Shown here: positions 33,985 to 42,028 of the stretch, in pieces | Numbering within the stretch: position 1 is the stretch's first letter | Layout: the number at the start of each line of letters is the position of its first letter | DNA from: Acidobacteriota bacterium | Lineage (GTDB): Bacteria > Acidobacteriota > Vicinamibacteria > Vicinamibacterales > UBA8438 | Direction: 5' to 3' | Length of the DNA: 59,375 bases | NCBI GenBank assembly: GCA_009861545.1 | Contig: VXME01000105.1 | Coordinates: forward strand, 1-59,375 | Translations under genes and position numbers: made by a program | Notes under the pieces: generated by a model | Seen by the model: only the letters and a program-made list of their open reading frames with translations | The model's database searches: none | What the model was told of the DNA's origin: nothing

Positions 33985-35199
33985 TCAGCGGCGAGGCCGC
34001 CGCTGGAGAACCCCCTCTCTGAGCAGTCGCGTCACCAGGGTCAGCTTCCCCTCGGCGTCCAGGCAGTCGGGCAGGTCCTCGACGGCGAACTCGTCGGCCG
34101 TCGTCGCGAACTGCAGCGCCGGCCACGCGCCCGCCGGAAGCCTGAGCTCGCGGCCGCAGTACCGGAGGAGGCACGTCTCCCCCTCCTGCACGGCTTCGGT
34201 CAGCAGTCCGACGCGGCGTCCCACCCGCGAGCCGGGCGCCAGCGGGTCCCCGCACAGCCGCTGGCCGAGCAGGTCGGTGAACAGCGGTACGTCGGTGGCC
34301 AGGACCTCGTCCGTGAAGCGGCGCCATACGACCTCCGGGTCGAACCGCGACTGCACGAGCGCCAGCTTCTCGCCGAACAGACGTTCCCGCTCCGCGGCGG
34401 GGAATCCCTCACGAGCGAAGTCGCGAGGGAGGTTCCGGCGCAGCGATTCCTCCCCGAGCGCCGCCGCGGTGACGCTCTCGACGAGGAACTCGGTCCATGT
34501 GAACGCGGTAAGCCCGAGCGTGACGTGGAGCGACGTCCGATCCGTCGACCGGGCCGAGTGCATCAGGCCGCGCGGCAAGTAGACGGCGCTGCCCGGGCGG
34601 AGCTCGAACTCGTCGCTGACGTCGCCGGGAGACGTGCCGGGTTCGAAGCGCTGGCCCTTGAGCGGCAAGCGTACCTTCGTGTCGTAGATCGACCAGCGCT
34701 TCGTGCCGCTGATCTGCAGTACGAAGACGTCGTGGGTGTCCCAGTGCGGAGCGAATCCCTGCGCGTCGGGCGGCGTGAGATACACGTTGGTCTGGACCCG
34801 CGACGAGAAGTGCCGCCCGAGCGCGACGCACAGCCGCGCCAGCGCCGGCACACGCGTATGGAGCTGGTTGAAGACGATGGTCGCGCCGTCGTCGAAGTGC
34901 CTCGCGACCTCCAGCGGCTGAACCCGGCCGGCGTCGTTCGCGTACTCGCGCGAAGCGACGTTGCCGTCGCCCCGGACCAGCTTGATGTCGCGGTGACCGG
35001 CGGCATGGGTGCCCAGCACGATGTCGAGGTCGGTTACCGAGAGCAGCTCGGCGTAGTACGCGGGCGCCTGACGCTGGACGTGAAGGAGCCGTTGCTCGTA
35101 GTAGTCGCGTTCGAACTCCGCGGTCGGCAGCGGATCGATGAGCCAGGCGTACCAGTCGCGGTCGACCGCCGGTCCCGGTTTGGAGTGGTCCGTCGTCAT
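33985..35199 (-). CDS. JmjC/cupin-like Fe(II)/2-oxoglutarate oxygenase (RoxA/MINA53-like)
   Basis: About 404 residues. The jelly-roll core has the metal triad pattern HxD...H: PHWDTHDVFVLQISGTKRWSIYD and later GSAVYLPRGLMHSARST, with KRW and IYD typical of ribosomal-oxygenase-like JmjC proteins. A helical dimerisation part and a winged-helix-like C-terminus follow. RoxA-type enzymes hydroxylate ribosomal protein residues; others act in natural-product tailoring. It is divergent from the small lipoprotein gene, and a Fur-like site lies in the shared 142-nt gap, in keeping with an Fe(II) enzyme. Confidence 0.82.
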   Translation of the reverse strand: MTTDHSKPGPAVDRDWYAWLIDPLPTAEFERDYYEQRLLHVQRQAPAYYAELLSVTDLDIVLGTHAAGHRDIKLVRGDGNVASREYANDAGRVQPLEVARHFDDGATIVFNQLHTRVPALARLCVALGRHFSSRVQTNVYLTPPDAQGFAPHWDTHDVFVLQISGTKRWSIYDTKVRLPLKGQRFEPGTSPGDVSDEFELRPGSAVYLPRGLMHSARSTDRTSLHVTLGLTAFTWTEFLVESVTAAALGEESLRRNLPRDFAREGFPAAERERLFGEKLALVQSRFDPEVVWRRFTDEVLATDVPLFTDLLGQRLCGDPLAPGSRVGRRVGLLTEAVQEGETCLLRYCGRELRLPAGAWPALQFATTADEFAVEDLPDCLDAEGKLTLVTRLLREGVLQRRPRR

Positions 35200-35271
35200 G
35201 TGATTGCTCCGGCGAATGCGACCGCTGGTGCTTCGCTCTCGCGCGCTGGTTCCGGGGGGTCGCGTTGCAGA

Positions 35272-35322
35272 TTGACAACCAGGGTGCGTGCCACTAGGCT
35301 ACTGAGACTCGTTATCATTATC
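35272..35322 (+). promoter_or_regulatory. Promoter with Fur-box-like operator
   Basis: TTGACA (35272-35277, perfect -35), 17-nt spacer, TAGGCT (35295-35300, weak -10). The expected start region is covered by a 19-mer at 35304-35322 matching the Fur consensus at 13 of 19 positions, with the right half ATCATTATC perfect. It is one of few AT-rich spots in the region. A strong ribosome site (AGGAGAGG) precedes the ATG at 35342. Confidence 0.6.
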
Positions 35323-35341
35323 TTAGCCTCAGGAGAGGATC

Positions 35342-35653
35342 ATGAGCAGTCTGGACAACCCGAAGCCCGCCGACAATCGCCCGGGATCCCCGACGCCGCT
35401 GACGGACGATGACATCACCACCGTCGCTGTCGATCGCCGCTCGTTCTTCTCGCGCGCGGTCGCGGCCGGCTCGATCGTGGCGGCTGCCGCGTTGAGCGCG
35501 GCCTGCCCGGGCGGAACCGACTCGGACGGGGGTGGCGACGCCGACGCGCAGGCCACCGACTCGGATCAGGCCACCGATTCGGATCAGGCCGCCGATTCCG
35601 ATCAGGCCGCCGATTCCGATCAGGCCACCGATTCCGACGGCTCGCAGCAGTAG
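35342..35653 (+). CDS. Small Asp-rich repeat lipoprotein with Tat-like signal
   Basis: 103 residues: a polar N-terminus, then DRRSFFSRAVAAGSIVAAAALSAAC, which combines a twin-arginine-like motif with a lipobox (LSAAC). The mature part is almost only Gly, Asp, Ser, Thr, Gln and Ala: a GGTDSDGGGDADA linker and five QATDSD/QAADSD repeats ending GSQQ. No fold is expected; the acidic tail could bind cations. The PepSY gene follows 48 nt later in the same orientation. The Fur-like promoter suggests iron limitation induces both. Function unknown. Confidence 0.75.
   Translation: MSSLDNPKPADNRPGSPTPLTDDDITTVAVDRRSFFSRAVAAGSIVAAAALSAACPGGTDSDGGGDADAQATDSDQATDSDQAADSDQAADSDQATDSDGSQQ
35549..35638 (+). 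repeat. 18-nt tandem repeat, five units
   Basis: Unit pattern caggccNccgaNtcNgat, repeated five times in frame inside the small lipoprotein gene, coding QATDSD or QAADSD. Some neighbouring units are identical, which points to recent slippage and possible length variation between strains. Confidence 0.8.
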
Positions 35654-35701
35654 AGAGCGCCCTCGACGCCGTACGGGGCCGCGCCCCAGGACCGGCCGGA
35701 C

Positions 35702-36850
35702 ATGTCCCTGCGCAGGGCGATATTCTGGGTGCATCTGGCGGTGGGCGTCGCCGCCTCCGTCGTGATCCTCATGCTGGCGGTGACCGGCGTGATCCTCACC
35801 TACGAGGCGCAGCTCGACCGGTGGGCGCTGCGCGGGTATCGCGCCGATCCCCCAAGTCCCGACGTCGCGCCGCTCGGGGTCGACGAGTTGATCGCGCGCG
35901 TCGTCACCCGCGAGCAGCCCGCCGGTCTCGTCGCGTCCGTGGCCCTGCAACGGGATCCCCGCGAGCCGGCGGTCGTCGAGCTCGACGACGGGACCACCTT
36001 GCATGTCGACCGCTTCGAGGGCGAGTCGCTGGGCGACGGCGACACGCGAACGCGACGCTTTCTCCGGAGCGTCCTGTACTGGCACCGGTGGTTCGCCCTG
36101 GAGGGGGAGCAGCGGATTGTCGGTCGGACCATCGTGGCGACCGTCAACGTCGGGTTCCTGTTTCTGCTCGTCAGCGGGATCTACCTCTGGTGGCCGTCGG
36201 CCGCAAGTCGGGCGGCCTGGAGGAACGCACTGTGGTTTCGCGGCGGCCTCGGCGGGCGCGCGCGCGATTTCAACTGGCACAACGTGATCGGTTTCTGGTC
36301 GGCCGTGCCGCTCGCCGTCATCGTCTTCAGCGGCGCCACGATCTCGTATCAATGGGCCGCCGACGTCGTCCACCGGCTCGCGGGCGACACGCCGCCGTTT
36401 CAGGCGTCGCCGCGACCGTGGGAGTCGGCCGCGCAGGACGACCCGCCCGTTGCTCCGGACCAGGCGCCCCCGCTGCTCGCGCTGCAGGCGCTGGCCGCGA
36501 AGGCCGGCGCCGAGACGCCCGACTGGCGAACGCTCACGATCGACCTTCCCGCCTCGGTTCACGACCCGGTCGTGGTCGCCGTCGACCGCGGGACGGGCCG
36601 CCAGCCGTCGAAGAGCGAGGACCTTCTGTTCGACCGGGCAACCGGCGAGCTGGTCGCACGGGCCGGCTATCCGACCTTCAGCCGCGGCTTCAAGATCCGC
36701 CGCTGGTTGCGGTTCGCGCACACCGGCGAGGTGTACGGCGTGATCGGGCAGTCGATCGCCGGCATCACATCCCTGGGCGTCGCCGTGATGGTATGGACCG
36801 GCCTCGCGATGAGCTGGCGCCGTTTCTTCGGCTCCCCGGGCCGGACGTAA
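35702..36850 (+). CDS. PepSY-associated membrane protein (siderophore/iron reductase-like)
   Basis: About 382 residues with four main membrane helices: FWVHLAVGVAASVVILMLAVTGV at the start, VNVGFLFLLVSGIYLWWP, VIGFWSAVPLAVIVFSGATIS and the C-terminal ITSLGVAVMVWTGLAMSW. Conserved His residues in helices and flanks (VHLAVG, LYWHRWFAL, FNWHNVIGF, RFAHTGEVYG) could bind haem. PepSY_TM proteins of this size are linked to ferri-siderophore reduction at the inner membrane. The Fur-like promoter upstream of its operon partner agrees with that role. Confidence 0.88.
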   Translation: MSLRRAIFWVHLAVGVAASVVILMLAVTGVILTYEAQLDRWALRGYRADPPSPDVAPLGVDELIARVVTREQPAGLVASVALQRDPREPAVVELDDGTTLHVDRFEGESLGDGDTRTRRFLRSVLYWHRWFALEGEQRIVGRTIVATVNVGFLFLLVSGIYLWWPSAASRAAWRNALWFRGGLGGRARDFNWHNVIGFWSAVPLAVIVFSGATISYQWAADVVHRLAGDTPPFQASPRPWESAAQDDPPVAPDQAPPLLALQALAAKAGAETPDWRTLTIDLPASVHDPVVVAVDRGTGRQPSKSEDLLFDRATGELVARAGYPTFSRGFKIRRWLRFAHTGEVYGVIGQSIAGITSLGVAVMVWTGLAMSWRRFFGSPGRT

Positions 36851-36894
36851 ACGCCGATGCGCGCGGCGCGGGCGCCCGGACGAGCCCGCGAGCC

Positions 36895-38559
36895 TCAGCG
36901 CCAGTGATTCGGAACGCCCTCGCCGTCTGTCCAGAGCATCCCTTCGGCCCGCGCCAGCAGCTCGCGCAGGCCGGTGCGGCGGAGCGCGGACACCGCGACG
37001 CCGCCGTGCCGGCGCGCCGTCGCGTCGCCCTCGCCGTCCGCCATTCTGTCGATCTGGTTGAAGACCAGGAGCTCCGGCGCCTCGATGCCGATGTCGTGCA
37101 GCACGCGTCGGACGGCCTCGATGCGGCGCTCGCAGTCGGGCGTCGCGGCGTCGACCACGTGGAGGAGCAGCGACGCGTCGGCAAGCTCCTCGAGGGTGGC
37201 GCGAAAGGCGGTGACGAGGTCCGCGGGCAGGTCGCGGATGAACCCCACGGTGTCGGTGACGATGACCTCGCGCTCGCGCGGGAACCGCAGGCGCCGCGAG
37301 GTGGGGTCGAGGGTCGCGAACATCTGGTCGGCGACGTGCACCTCGGTGCGCGTCAGCGCGCGCAGCAGCGTACTCTTGCCCGCGTTCGTATAGCCGACGA
37401 TGGACAGCACCGGCACCGCCCGGCGCCCCCGTCGCTGCCGCCGGTTCTCGCGTTGCGCGGCCAGTTTCTTCAACTCGCGTTCGAGCCGCGTGACCCGATC
37501 CCGGGTGCGCCGGCGGTCGACCTCGAGCTGCGTCTCGCCCGGTCCCCGTCCGCCGATGCCGCCGGCGAGCCGCGACAGCGAGACCTCGGCGCGCTGCGCG
37601 AGCCGCGGCAGCAGGTACTTGAGCTGCGCCAGCTCCACCTGCAGCTTGCCGTCGCGCGTGGTCGCGTGCTGCGCGAAGATGTCGAGGATGAGCTGCGTGC
37701 GGTCTATCACCCGCAGCTCCATGCGCTCGCCCAGGTTGCGCGCCTGCGTCGCCGTCAGATCCTGGTCGACGATTACCAGGTCGATGTCGTTCTGGAAGGC
37801 GCGGATGACCAGCTCCTCCAGCTTGCCGGAGCCGAGCACGGTCTTGGGGTCGACCCGGCGTCGGTTCTGCGTCACGACGTCGACGATGTCGACTCCCGCC
37901 GAGTGGGCCAGCTCGCGCAGCTCGGCGATGTGGACCTCGAGATCCCGCGCGCTGCGGCCGGCGGTCACGGAGACCAGGACCGCGTGCTCGCGGTCGCCGA
38001 TGCGCTGCGTGTCGGTGCGGCGCGCGAGCACCGCCTCGCGCTCGCGGATCCAGTCCTGAAAGTCGAAGGCGATCCGCGCCGGGGGCTGCGGGTCGAGGCA
38101 TTCGATGCCGGCGTCGCGGTCGTCGGGGGTACGGTCGCCGGCGGGCGCGAGCGCCGCGATATGGGCAAGCGCGGGCAGGCCGTCGTCGTCCATGCCCACC
38201 GTGACCATCGCGTCGAGGCGCAGCAGCAGGAGGTCCGTCCGGTCGTCGCGCGTGAGCCCCTCGTTCCCCAGATGGGTGTGGAGGCAGCGCAGGCCGCGCA
38301 GACGCCCGCGGCCGGCCCGCAGGCGGCCCCAGTCGGGCAGGGCGATCGAGTGGGCGTCGCCCACCATCACGTGCTGCACGAGCCCGCGGCGATCGAGCAG
38401 CACGCCGACCTGGCGGCGAATCTCGTGGCTGATTGCGGTCAGGTGCCGGGCGAGCTCCTGGGTTATCAGCCGATCGGACGGGACCCGGCGCCGAAAGAGG
38501 CGCTCGAGCTGGCGCGTCTGACCGGCCTTGAGGCCGTGCGTGTCACCGAAGACCTCTAT
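36895..38559 (-). CDS. hflX: Ribosome-splitting GTPase HflX
   Basis: About 554 residues. N-terminal HflX domain ([77 protein letters not shown]). The G domain has G1 [10 protein letters not shown]3 DTVGF and G4 NQID, plus a short C-terminal part. It rescues stalled 70S ribosomes by subunit splitting. The coding frame continues upstream of the first ATG/GTG-type codon (38403) with conserved family sequence. The best start is ATA at 38559: GGAGG lies 8 nt upstream and the family N-terminus falls there. CTG 38574 is the alternative. Overlaps the phaJ-like gene by 17 nt. Confidence 0.92.
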   Translation of the reverse strand: MEVFGDTHGLKAGQTRQLERLFRRRVPSDRLITQELARHLTAISHEIRRQVGVLLDRRGLVQHVMVGDAHSIALPDWGRLRAGRGRLRGLRCLHTHLGNEGLTRDDRTDLLLLRLDAMVTVGMDDDGLPALAHIAALAPAGDRTPDDRDAGIECLDPQPPARIAFDFQDWIREREAVLARRTDTQRIGDREHAVLVSVTAGRSARDLEVHIAELRELAHSAGVDIVDVVTQNRRRVDPKTVLGSGKLEELVIRAFQNDIDLVIVDQDLTATQARNLGERMELRVIDRTQLILDIFAQHATTRDGKLQVELAQLKYLLPRLAQRAEVSLSRLAGGIGGRGPGETQLEVDRRRTRDRVTRLERELKKLAAQRENRRQRRGRRAVPVLSIVGYTNAGKSTLLRALTRTEVHVADQMFATLDPTSRRLRFPREREVIVTDTVGFIRDLPADLVTAFRATLEELADASLLLHVVDAATPDCERRIEAVRRVLHDIGIEAPELLVFNQIDRMADGEGDATARRHGGVAVSALRRTGLRELLARAEGMLWTDGEGVPNHWR

Positions 38560-39178
38560 GGGAGCTGCCTCCAGTCGCGGGTGTCGGGCGGTCGTTCGCG
38601 CGTGTGGTTCGATCCCGGCTGGGCTCGCGGCGCCATGCCGACACCCAGGCGGCGCCCAGCCGTGCCCAGGCGCTGGTGGCCTGTGCCGCCCACAGGGTCG
38701 GCTGCAGGGCCCAGTGGACGACCTGGGCCGAGCCTGTCTCCCGCCGGTTGTACACGACCGGCTTCTTCGAGGGCGACAGTACGGTTTCGCCGATCAGGAC
38801 CTGCTGCCGATCCTGGTTGGCGCACACGGCCTTCAGCCGCACGCGGTTCCGATCCGGCAGCCGCTCGACCACCTCCACCCGCGCGGTGATGCGGTCGCCG
38901 AAGTAGACCGGCCGGGTGAATGCGATCTGCAGGCTGACGTAGACGCAGCCGGGACCCGGAAGCTGCGTGCCGAGCACGGTGGAGAGCAGGCTGGCCGTCC
39001 ACATGCCGGGTACGATGGGTTTCTCGAACCGGGTCGAAGCGGCGTAGGCGTGGTCGTGGTGGATGGGGTTGTGGTCGCCGACGGAGTCGATGAACTGGGC
39101 CACGTCCCCGGGAGTGGCGACCCGCGTCAGCTCCGCGGCATCGCCGACGGCTATTTCCTGTATCGGGCGTCCTCGCAT
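38543..39178 (-). CDS. phaJ: MaoC-type (R)-specific enoyl-CoA hydratase, PhaJ-like
   Basis: Hot-dog-fold hydratase of about 211 residues with the catalytic Asp-His motif (DSVGDHNPIHHDHAYA) and PGMWTASLLSTVLGTQLPGPG. It makes (R)-3-hydroxyacyl-CoA from beta-oxidation enoyl-CoA for PHA synthesis. The MaoC domain needs only about 135 residues; the last 70 (ALQPTLWAAQATSAWARLGAAW and a basic tail) are extra and amphipathic, as in phasin-like segments. ATG 39178 has a GGAGG site. Last PHA gene; overlaps hflX. Confidence 0.85.
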   Translation of the reverse strand: MRGRPIQEIAVGDAAELTRVATPGDVAQFIDSVGDHNPIHHDHAYAASTRFEKPIVPGMWTASLLSTVLGTQLPGPGCVYVSLQIAFTRPVYFGDRITARVEVVERLPDRNRVRLKAVCANQDRQQVLIGETVLSPSKKPVVYNRRETGSAQVVHWALQPTLWAAQATSAWARLGAAWVSAWRREPSRDRTTRANDRPTPATGGSSHRGLR

Positions 39179-39307
39179 CCGCGCCTCCGTTCGTCGCCGG
39201 CCGCCGACGCGGAGCCAGGACGCGGCGCGCATTATACATGCAGGGCGAGCGCGATCCTGCGGTCGCGTTGGCGTTCGCCGGCGCGAAGCTCCCGCGGCGG
39301 CAATTTC

Positions 39308-39910
39308 CTAGTTCGGGTCCTTCGGCGTCTTGGCGCCCGCCGCGGACTTCCGGCGGGTCTGCCGGCGTGGCCGGGGCGGCTCGGTCGCCGTCGCCGCCGC
39401 CGGGCGGGTTCCGAGGGCCTCGAGCTGGTCCGCCAGCGACTCGATGCGGTCTTCCAGATCCATCATCTGCCGCGAGAGGCCGACCACCTGCTCGCGGGTC
39501 GGTAGTCCGAGCGACTCGATCCCGGCCTTGGCGGCGTGCTCGGTCGCCTGCCGGGCCTTGGCCTGGACGCTCAGGAACTGGTCGAGGGTCTTGCCGAGGG
39601 CTTCCGCGAACGCCTCGGTGCCCATCACCTGCTCGAGGGCCCGGCTCCACGCCGCGAGCCAGTCGTCCAGGAACCGCTTCCACTGGGCGAGCACCTCGGG
39701 ATCGATCGGCCCGGTCCCGGGGAACGGGGACGCGCCCGGCGGGCCGAAGTTGGAGAACTGACGCCAGAACTGCGTCGGATCCGGCGGGTTGGGAACGTGG
39801 CCCTGGCTCGCCATCTGCTGGGCCGCCGTGATCCATGCCTCGGTGCCGGCCTCCACCTGCTTCCGCCACATCGCGAACAGATCGTCGGGCGCCGAAGTGG
39901 GGTCTGCCAT
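39308..39910 (-). CDS. phaE: Class III PHA synthase subunit PhaE
   Basis: About 200 residues, helical and short for PhaE: DLFAMWRKQVEAGTEAWITAAQQM, a Pro-rich linker, EVLAQWKRFLDDWLAAWSRALEQVMGTEAF, then a coiled coil (VVGLSRQMMDLEDRIESLADQLEAL) and a basic Ala-rich tail (RRQTRRKSAAGAKTPK). PhaE is the non-catalytic partner that activates PhaC. The phaC gene is 44 nt upstream. Only 129 nt without a gene separates it from phaJ. Confidence 0.85.
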   Translation of the reverse strand: MADPTSAPDDLFAMWRKQVEAGTEAWITAAQQMASQGHVPNPPDPTQFWRQFSNFGPPGASPFPGTGPIDPEVLAQWKRFLDDWLAAWSRALEQVMGTEAFAEALGKTLDQFLSVQAKARQATEHAAKAGIESLGLPTREQVVGLSRQMMDLEDRIESLADQLEALGTRPAAATATEPPRPRRQTRRKSAAGAKTPKDPN

Positions 39911-39954
39911 CTGTATCGATCCTCCAGGAGTCCCGCGCCTTCGTGCGACGCGGA

Positions 39955-41037
39955 CTAGTGCGATCGCGCCGCGAGCCAGCTCGCCACGTGCGGCCAGCAG
40001 TCGCGGGACGCGCTCCGCCCGGCGATGAGGGAGATGTGGCCGCCGGGAAGCTCCCTGTACTCCTTGTCCCGGCTTCCGACCAGATCGACGAGCGCCTGCA
40101 CCGCCGCCGGCGGGGCGATGTTGTCCTCGCGGGCTCCGACGACCAGCAGGGGACAGGTGATGCCGTTGAGGTCGACGGGCCGTCCGTTGAGGCGCAGCGT
40201 GCCCCGCGCCAGACGATTCTCCTGGTAGAAGTCCCTGACCCATTGGCGGAAGAACTCGCCGGGAAACGGCACGTACTCGGAGCTCCACTTCCGGAGCGCC
40301 TTGTAGCTCTCCAGATAGCGGTCGTTCCAGGCATTCCACCAGAGGTTCAGGCCGGTGCTCACGTCCATGGTGGGGCGGAGCAGCTTGAAGCCGAGCTGCA
40401 CCATCTCGGCCGGCATCTGTCCGAGGGTGTCGACCAGCTTGTCGACGTCGAAGTAGCGGGCGTCGAGCCAGCGGCCGAACAGGCCGGCGTTCGCGAAATC
40501 GATGGGGCCGGCCAGGTTGACGAGGTTTCTGACCGGGAAGTCCGGATGGGTGCCGAGAAAGCTGACCGCGAGGGGTGCGCCCATGCAATAGCCGACGACC
40601 GAGCACGAGTCGGCCTCCGCGTGGGCCAGCAGCTTCCGCCCCATGCGCGGCAGGATGCGCGTGGCGCAGTCGGCGAACGTCAGATGGTCGTCCTCGGGAC
40701 CGAAGACGCCCCAGTCGAGCAGATAGAAGGGGAACCCCTGCTCCACCATGTACTCGATGAAGCTGGCCCGGGGCAGCAGGTCGAAGACGGTGGGACGGCT
40801 GATGCCCAGATTGGGCACGAACAGAACCGGGGTGCCGTACCGGACGGGGCCGTCGTAGCGGTACAGGCGCGCCTTGTGCTTGCGGTAGACCTCCTGGCGG
40901 GGGCTCTGCGCGACGACCGGCTCGTTGGACTCGGCGACCAGCTCGCCGATGTTGCGCACGCGTCGGATGGTGCGCTCGATCTCGGTCTCCCAGCCCGACC
41001 GGGCGGTTCGGTCGCCGGGCGTGGACTGCTCCGCCAT
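39955..41037 (-). CDS. phaC: Class III polyhydroxyalkanoate synthase, PhaC
   Basis: About 360 residues, the usual class III length. It polymerises (R)-3-hydroxyacyl-CoA on the granule surface. The nucleophile is Cys151 in the lipase-like box GYCMG, the Asp sits in VVGAREDNIAPP and the His in LPGGHISLIAG. PNLGISRPTVFDLLP and FYLLDWGVFGPED are also typical. The phasin gene ends 6 nt upstream and phaE starts 44 nt downstream. Confidence 0.95.
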   Translation of the reverse strand: MAEQSTPGDRTARSGWETEIERTIRRVRNIGELVAESNEPVVAQSPRQEVYRKHKARLYRYDGPVRYGTPVLFVPNLGISRPTVFDLLPRASFIEYMVEQGFPFYLLDWGVFGPEDDHLTFADCATRILPRMGRKLLAHAEADSCSVVGYCMGAPLAVSFLGTHPDFPVRNLVNLAGPIDFANAGLFGRWLDARYFDVDKLVDTLGQMPAEMVQLGFKLLRPTMDVSTGLNLWWNAWNDRYLESYKALRKWSSEYVPFPGEFFRQWVRDFYQENRLARGTLRLNGRPVDLNGITCPLLVVGAREDNIAPPAAVQALVDLVGSRDKEYRELPGGHISLIAGRSASRDCWPHVASWLAARSH

Positions 41038-41043
41038 GACGGT

Positions 41044-41577
41044 CTAGGCGGCGGCCTTGGCGGCCGGCTTCGCCTTCGCGGTGGTTCCGGCGCCCTTCGC
41101 CGCCGCACCGGCCCGCTCGGTCCACTTTTGCGCCCACGCCAACTGGGCGGCGCCGATCTTCTCCACCGATTCCTGCCATACGGCGAACAGCTTCTGGTTC
41201 TCGTCGTCGATCGTGCCCAGCATCTTCACCGGCACCGCCTTGCGAACCATGCCGAACCAGCTTTCCCACAGCGCGCTCTGGGCCTCGGTCCAGCGGCTGC
41301 TCAGGGCCTGGGTCTGCGCGGCCCAGTCCAGCAAGTCCTGGGGCATGGCGGGGACGGCCGATGCGCTGTCGCCGACGCTTCGGGCCACCGCCTTCTGCGT
41401 CTCGAGGCTGTTGTTGACGGCGGCCTCCCAGGCGTCCACGGCCTTCCGCCAGGTTTCGGCCAACTGCGCCTGGCCCGCCTGTTGCTCCGCGGCCTCGGTC
41501 CAGATGCTCCAGAATCTCTTCTGCGTGTCCGTCAGCGCCTGCACCATGTCGTCGGTCTGCCTGGTCCAGTTGATCAT
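41044..41577 (-). CDS. Phasin-like granule-associated protein
   Basis: About 177 residues, predicted all-helical and Trp/Gln/Ala-rich (WSIWTEAAEQQAGQAQLAET, VDAWEAAVNNSLETQKAV, WTEAQSALWESWFGMV), with a C-terminal Ala/Lys tail (KGAGTTAKAKPAAKAAA). This is the general make-up of phasins that coat PHA granules. ATG 41577 has a GGAAGGAGA site; ATG 41592 is possible. It lies between a regulator gene and phaC and has its own promoter candidate. Confidence 0.8.
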   Translation of the reverse strand: MINWTRQTDDMVQALTDTQKRFWSIWTEAAEQQAGQAQLAETWRKAVDAWEAAVNNSLETQKAVARSVGDSASAVPAMPQDLLDWAAQTQALSSRWTEAQSALWESWFGMVRKAVPVKMLGTIDDENQKLFAVWQESVEKIGAAQLAWAQKWTERAGAAAKGAGTTAKAKPAAKAAA

Positions 41578-41604
41578 CGAGTCTCCTTCCATCGAACGAG
41601 ACGG

Positions 41605-41636
41605 ATGGTAACAAAGAGTGCTTACTTTTGCAAGCA
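41605..41636 (-). promoter_or_regulatory. Phasin promoter with overlapping palindromic operator
   Basis: Minus strand: TTGCAA (-35, 41633-41628), exactly 17 nt, then TACCAT (-10, 41610-41605). An imperfect palindrome TGCTTACTTTTGCAAGCA (plus strand 41619-41636) covers the -35, a good place for repressor binding by the XRE protein encoded next door. The heptamer GCAAAAG inside it recurs before phaB (42794-42788). Confidence 0.5.
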
Positions 41637-41654
41637 TCCGCGCGCGCGATGGAA

Positions 41655-42014
41655 TCAGTGGGAATCGTTCACCTTGCGGAACGACTCGTACATCTCGACG
41701 AGCATCTCGCGCTGGCGGGCCGACAGGTAGGGATCGCGGCGCACCGCCTCGACGACGTCGTTCGCCTCGCCCTGCGCCGGATCGAGGATGCCGGCCTGGG
41801 CGTACAGCGTCTCGGCGGACAGCTCGAGACCGTCGGCGAGCGCCTTGAGGACGAAGCTGCTGGGGTTCCGGAAGCCGCGCTCGATCTGGCTGAGATAGGC
41901 GTTGGAGATGCCGCATGCGTCGGCGAGCTGGCGGACCGACAGGTGTCCCAGCTCGCGCTGGCGCCGGATGAACTCCCCGAGACCGGCGTCGGGACCGGTC
42001 CGCTTGACAGCCAT
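41655..42014 (-). CDS. XRE-family regulator of the PHA cluster
   Basis: About 119 residues. Helix-turn-helix: GEFIRRQRELGHLSVRQLADACGISNAYLSQIERGFRNPSSFVLKALADGL[split: the Cro/CI helix pair lies at residues 13-62], then a C-terminal helical part (DVVEAVRRDPYLSARQREML). Small XRE proteins of this type sit beside phasin genes in actinobacteria and others. By position it should sense granule or phasin status, like PhaR or PhaQ in other phyla, though unrelated in sequence family. Gene phaB ends 14 nt upstream. Confidence 0.82.
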   Translation of the reverse strand: MAVKRTGPDAGLGEFIRRQRELGHLSVRQLADACGISNAYLSQIERGFRNPSSFVLKALADGLELSAETLYAQAGILDPAQGEANDVVEAVRRDPYLSARQREMLVEMYESFRKVNDSH

Positions 42015-42028
42015 TCCGTTCTCGCCCG

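Noticed and set aside
35549-35638. CRISPR-like repeat array
   Set aside because: The 18-nt units are directly adjacent with no spacers and code for QATDSD in frame.
35821-38889. Plus-strand open frame of about 1000 codons
   Set aside because: Covers the PepSY gene out of frame and hflX antisense; no recognisable domain.
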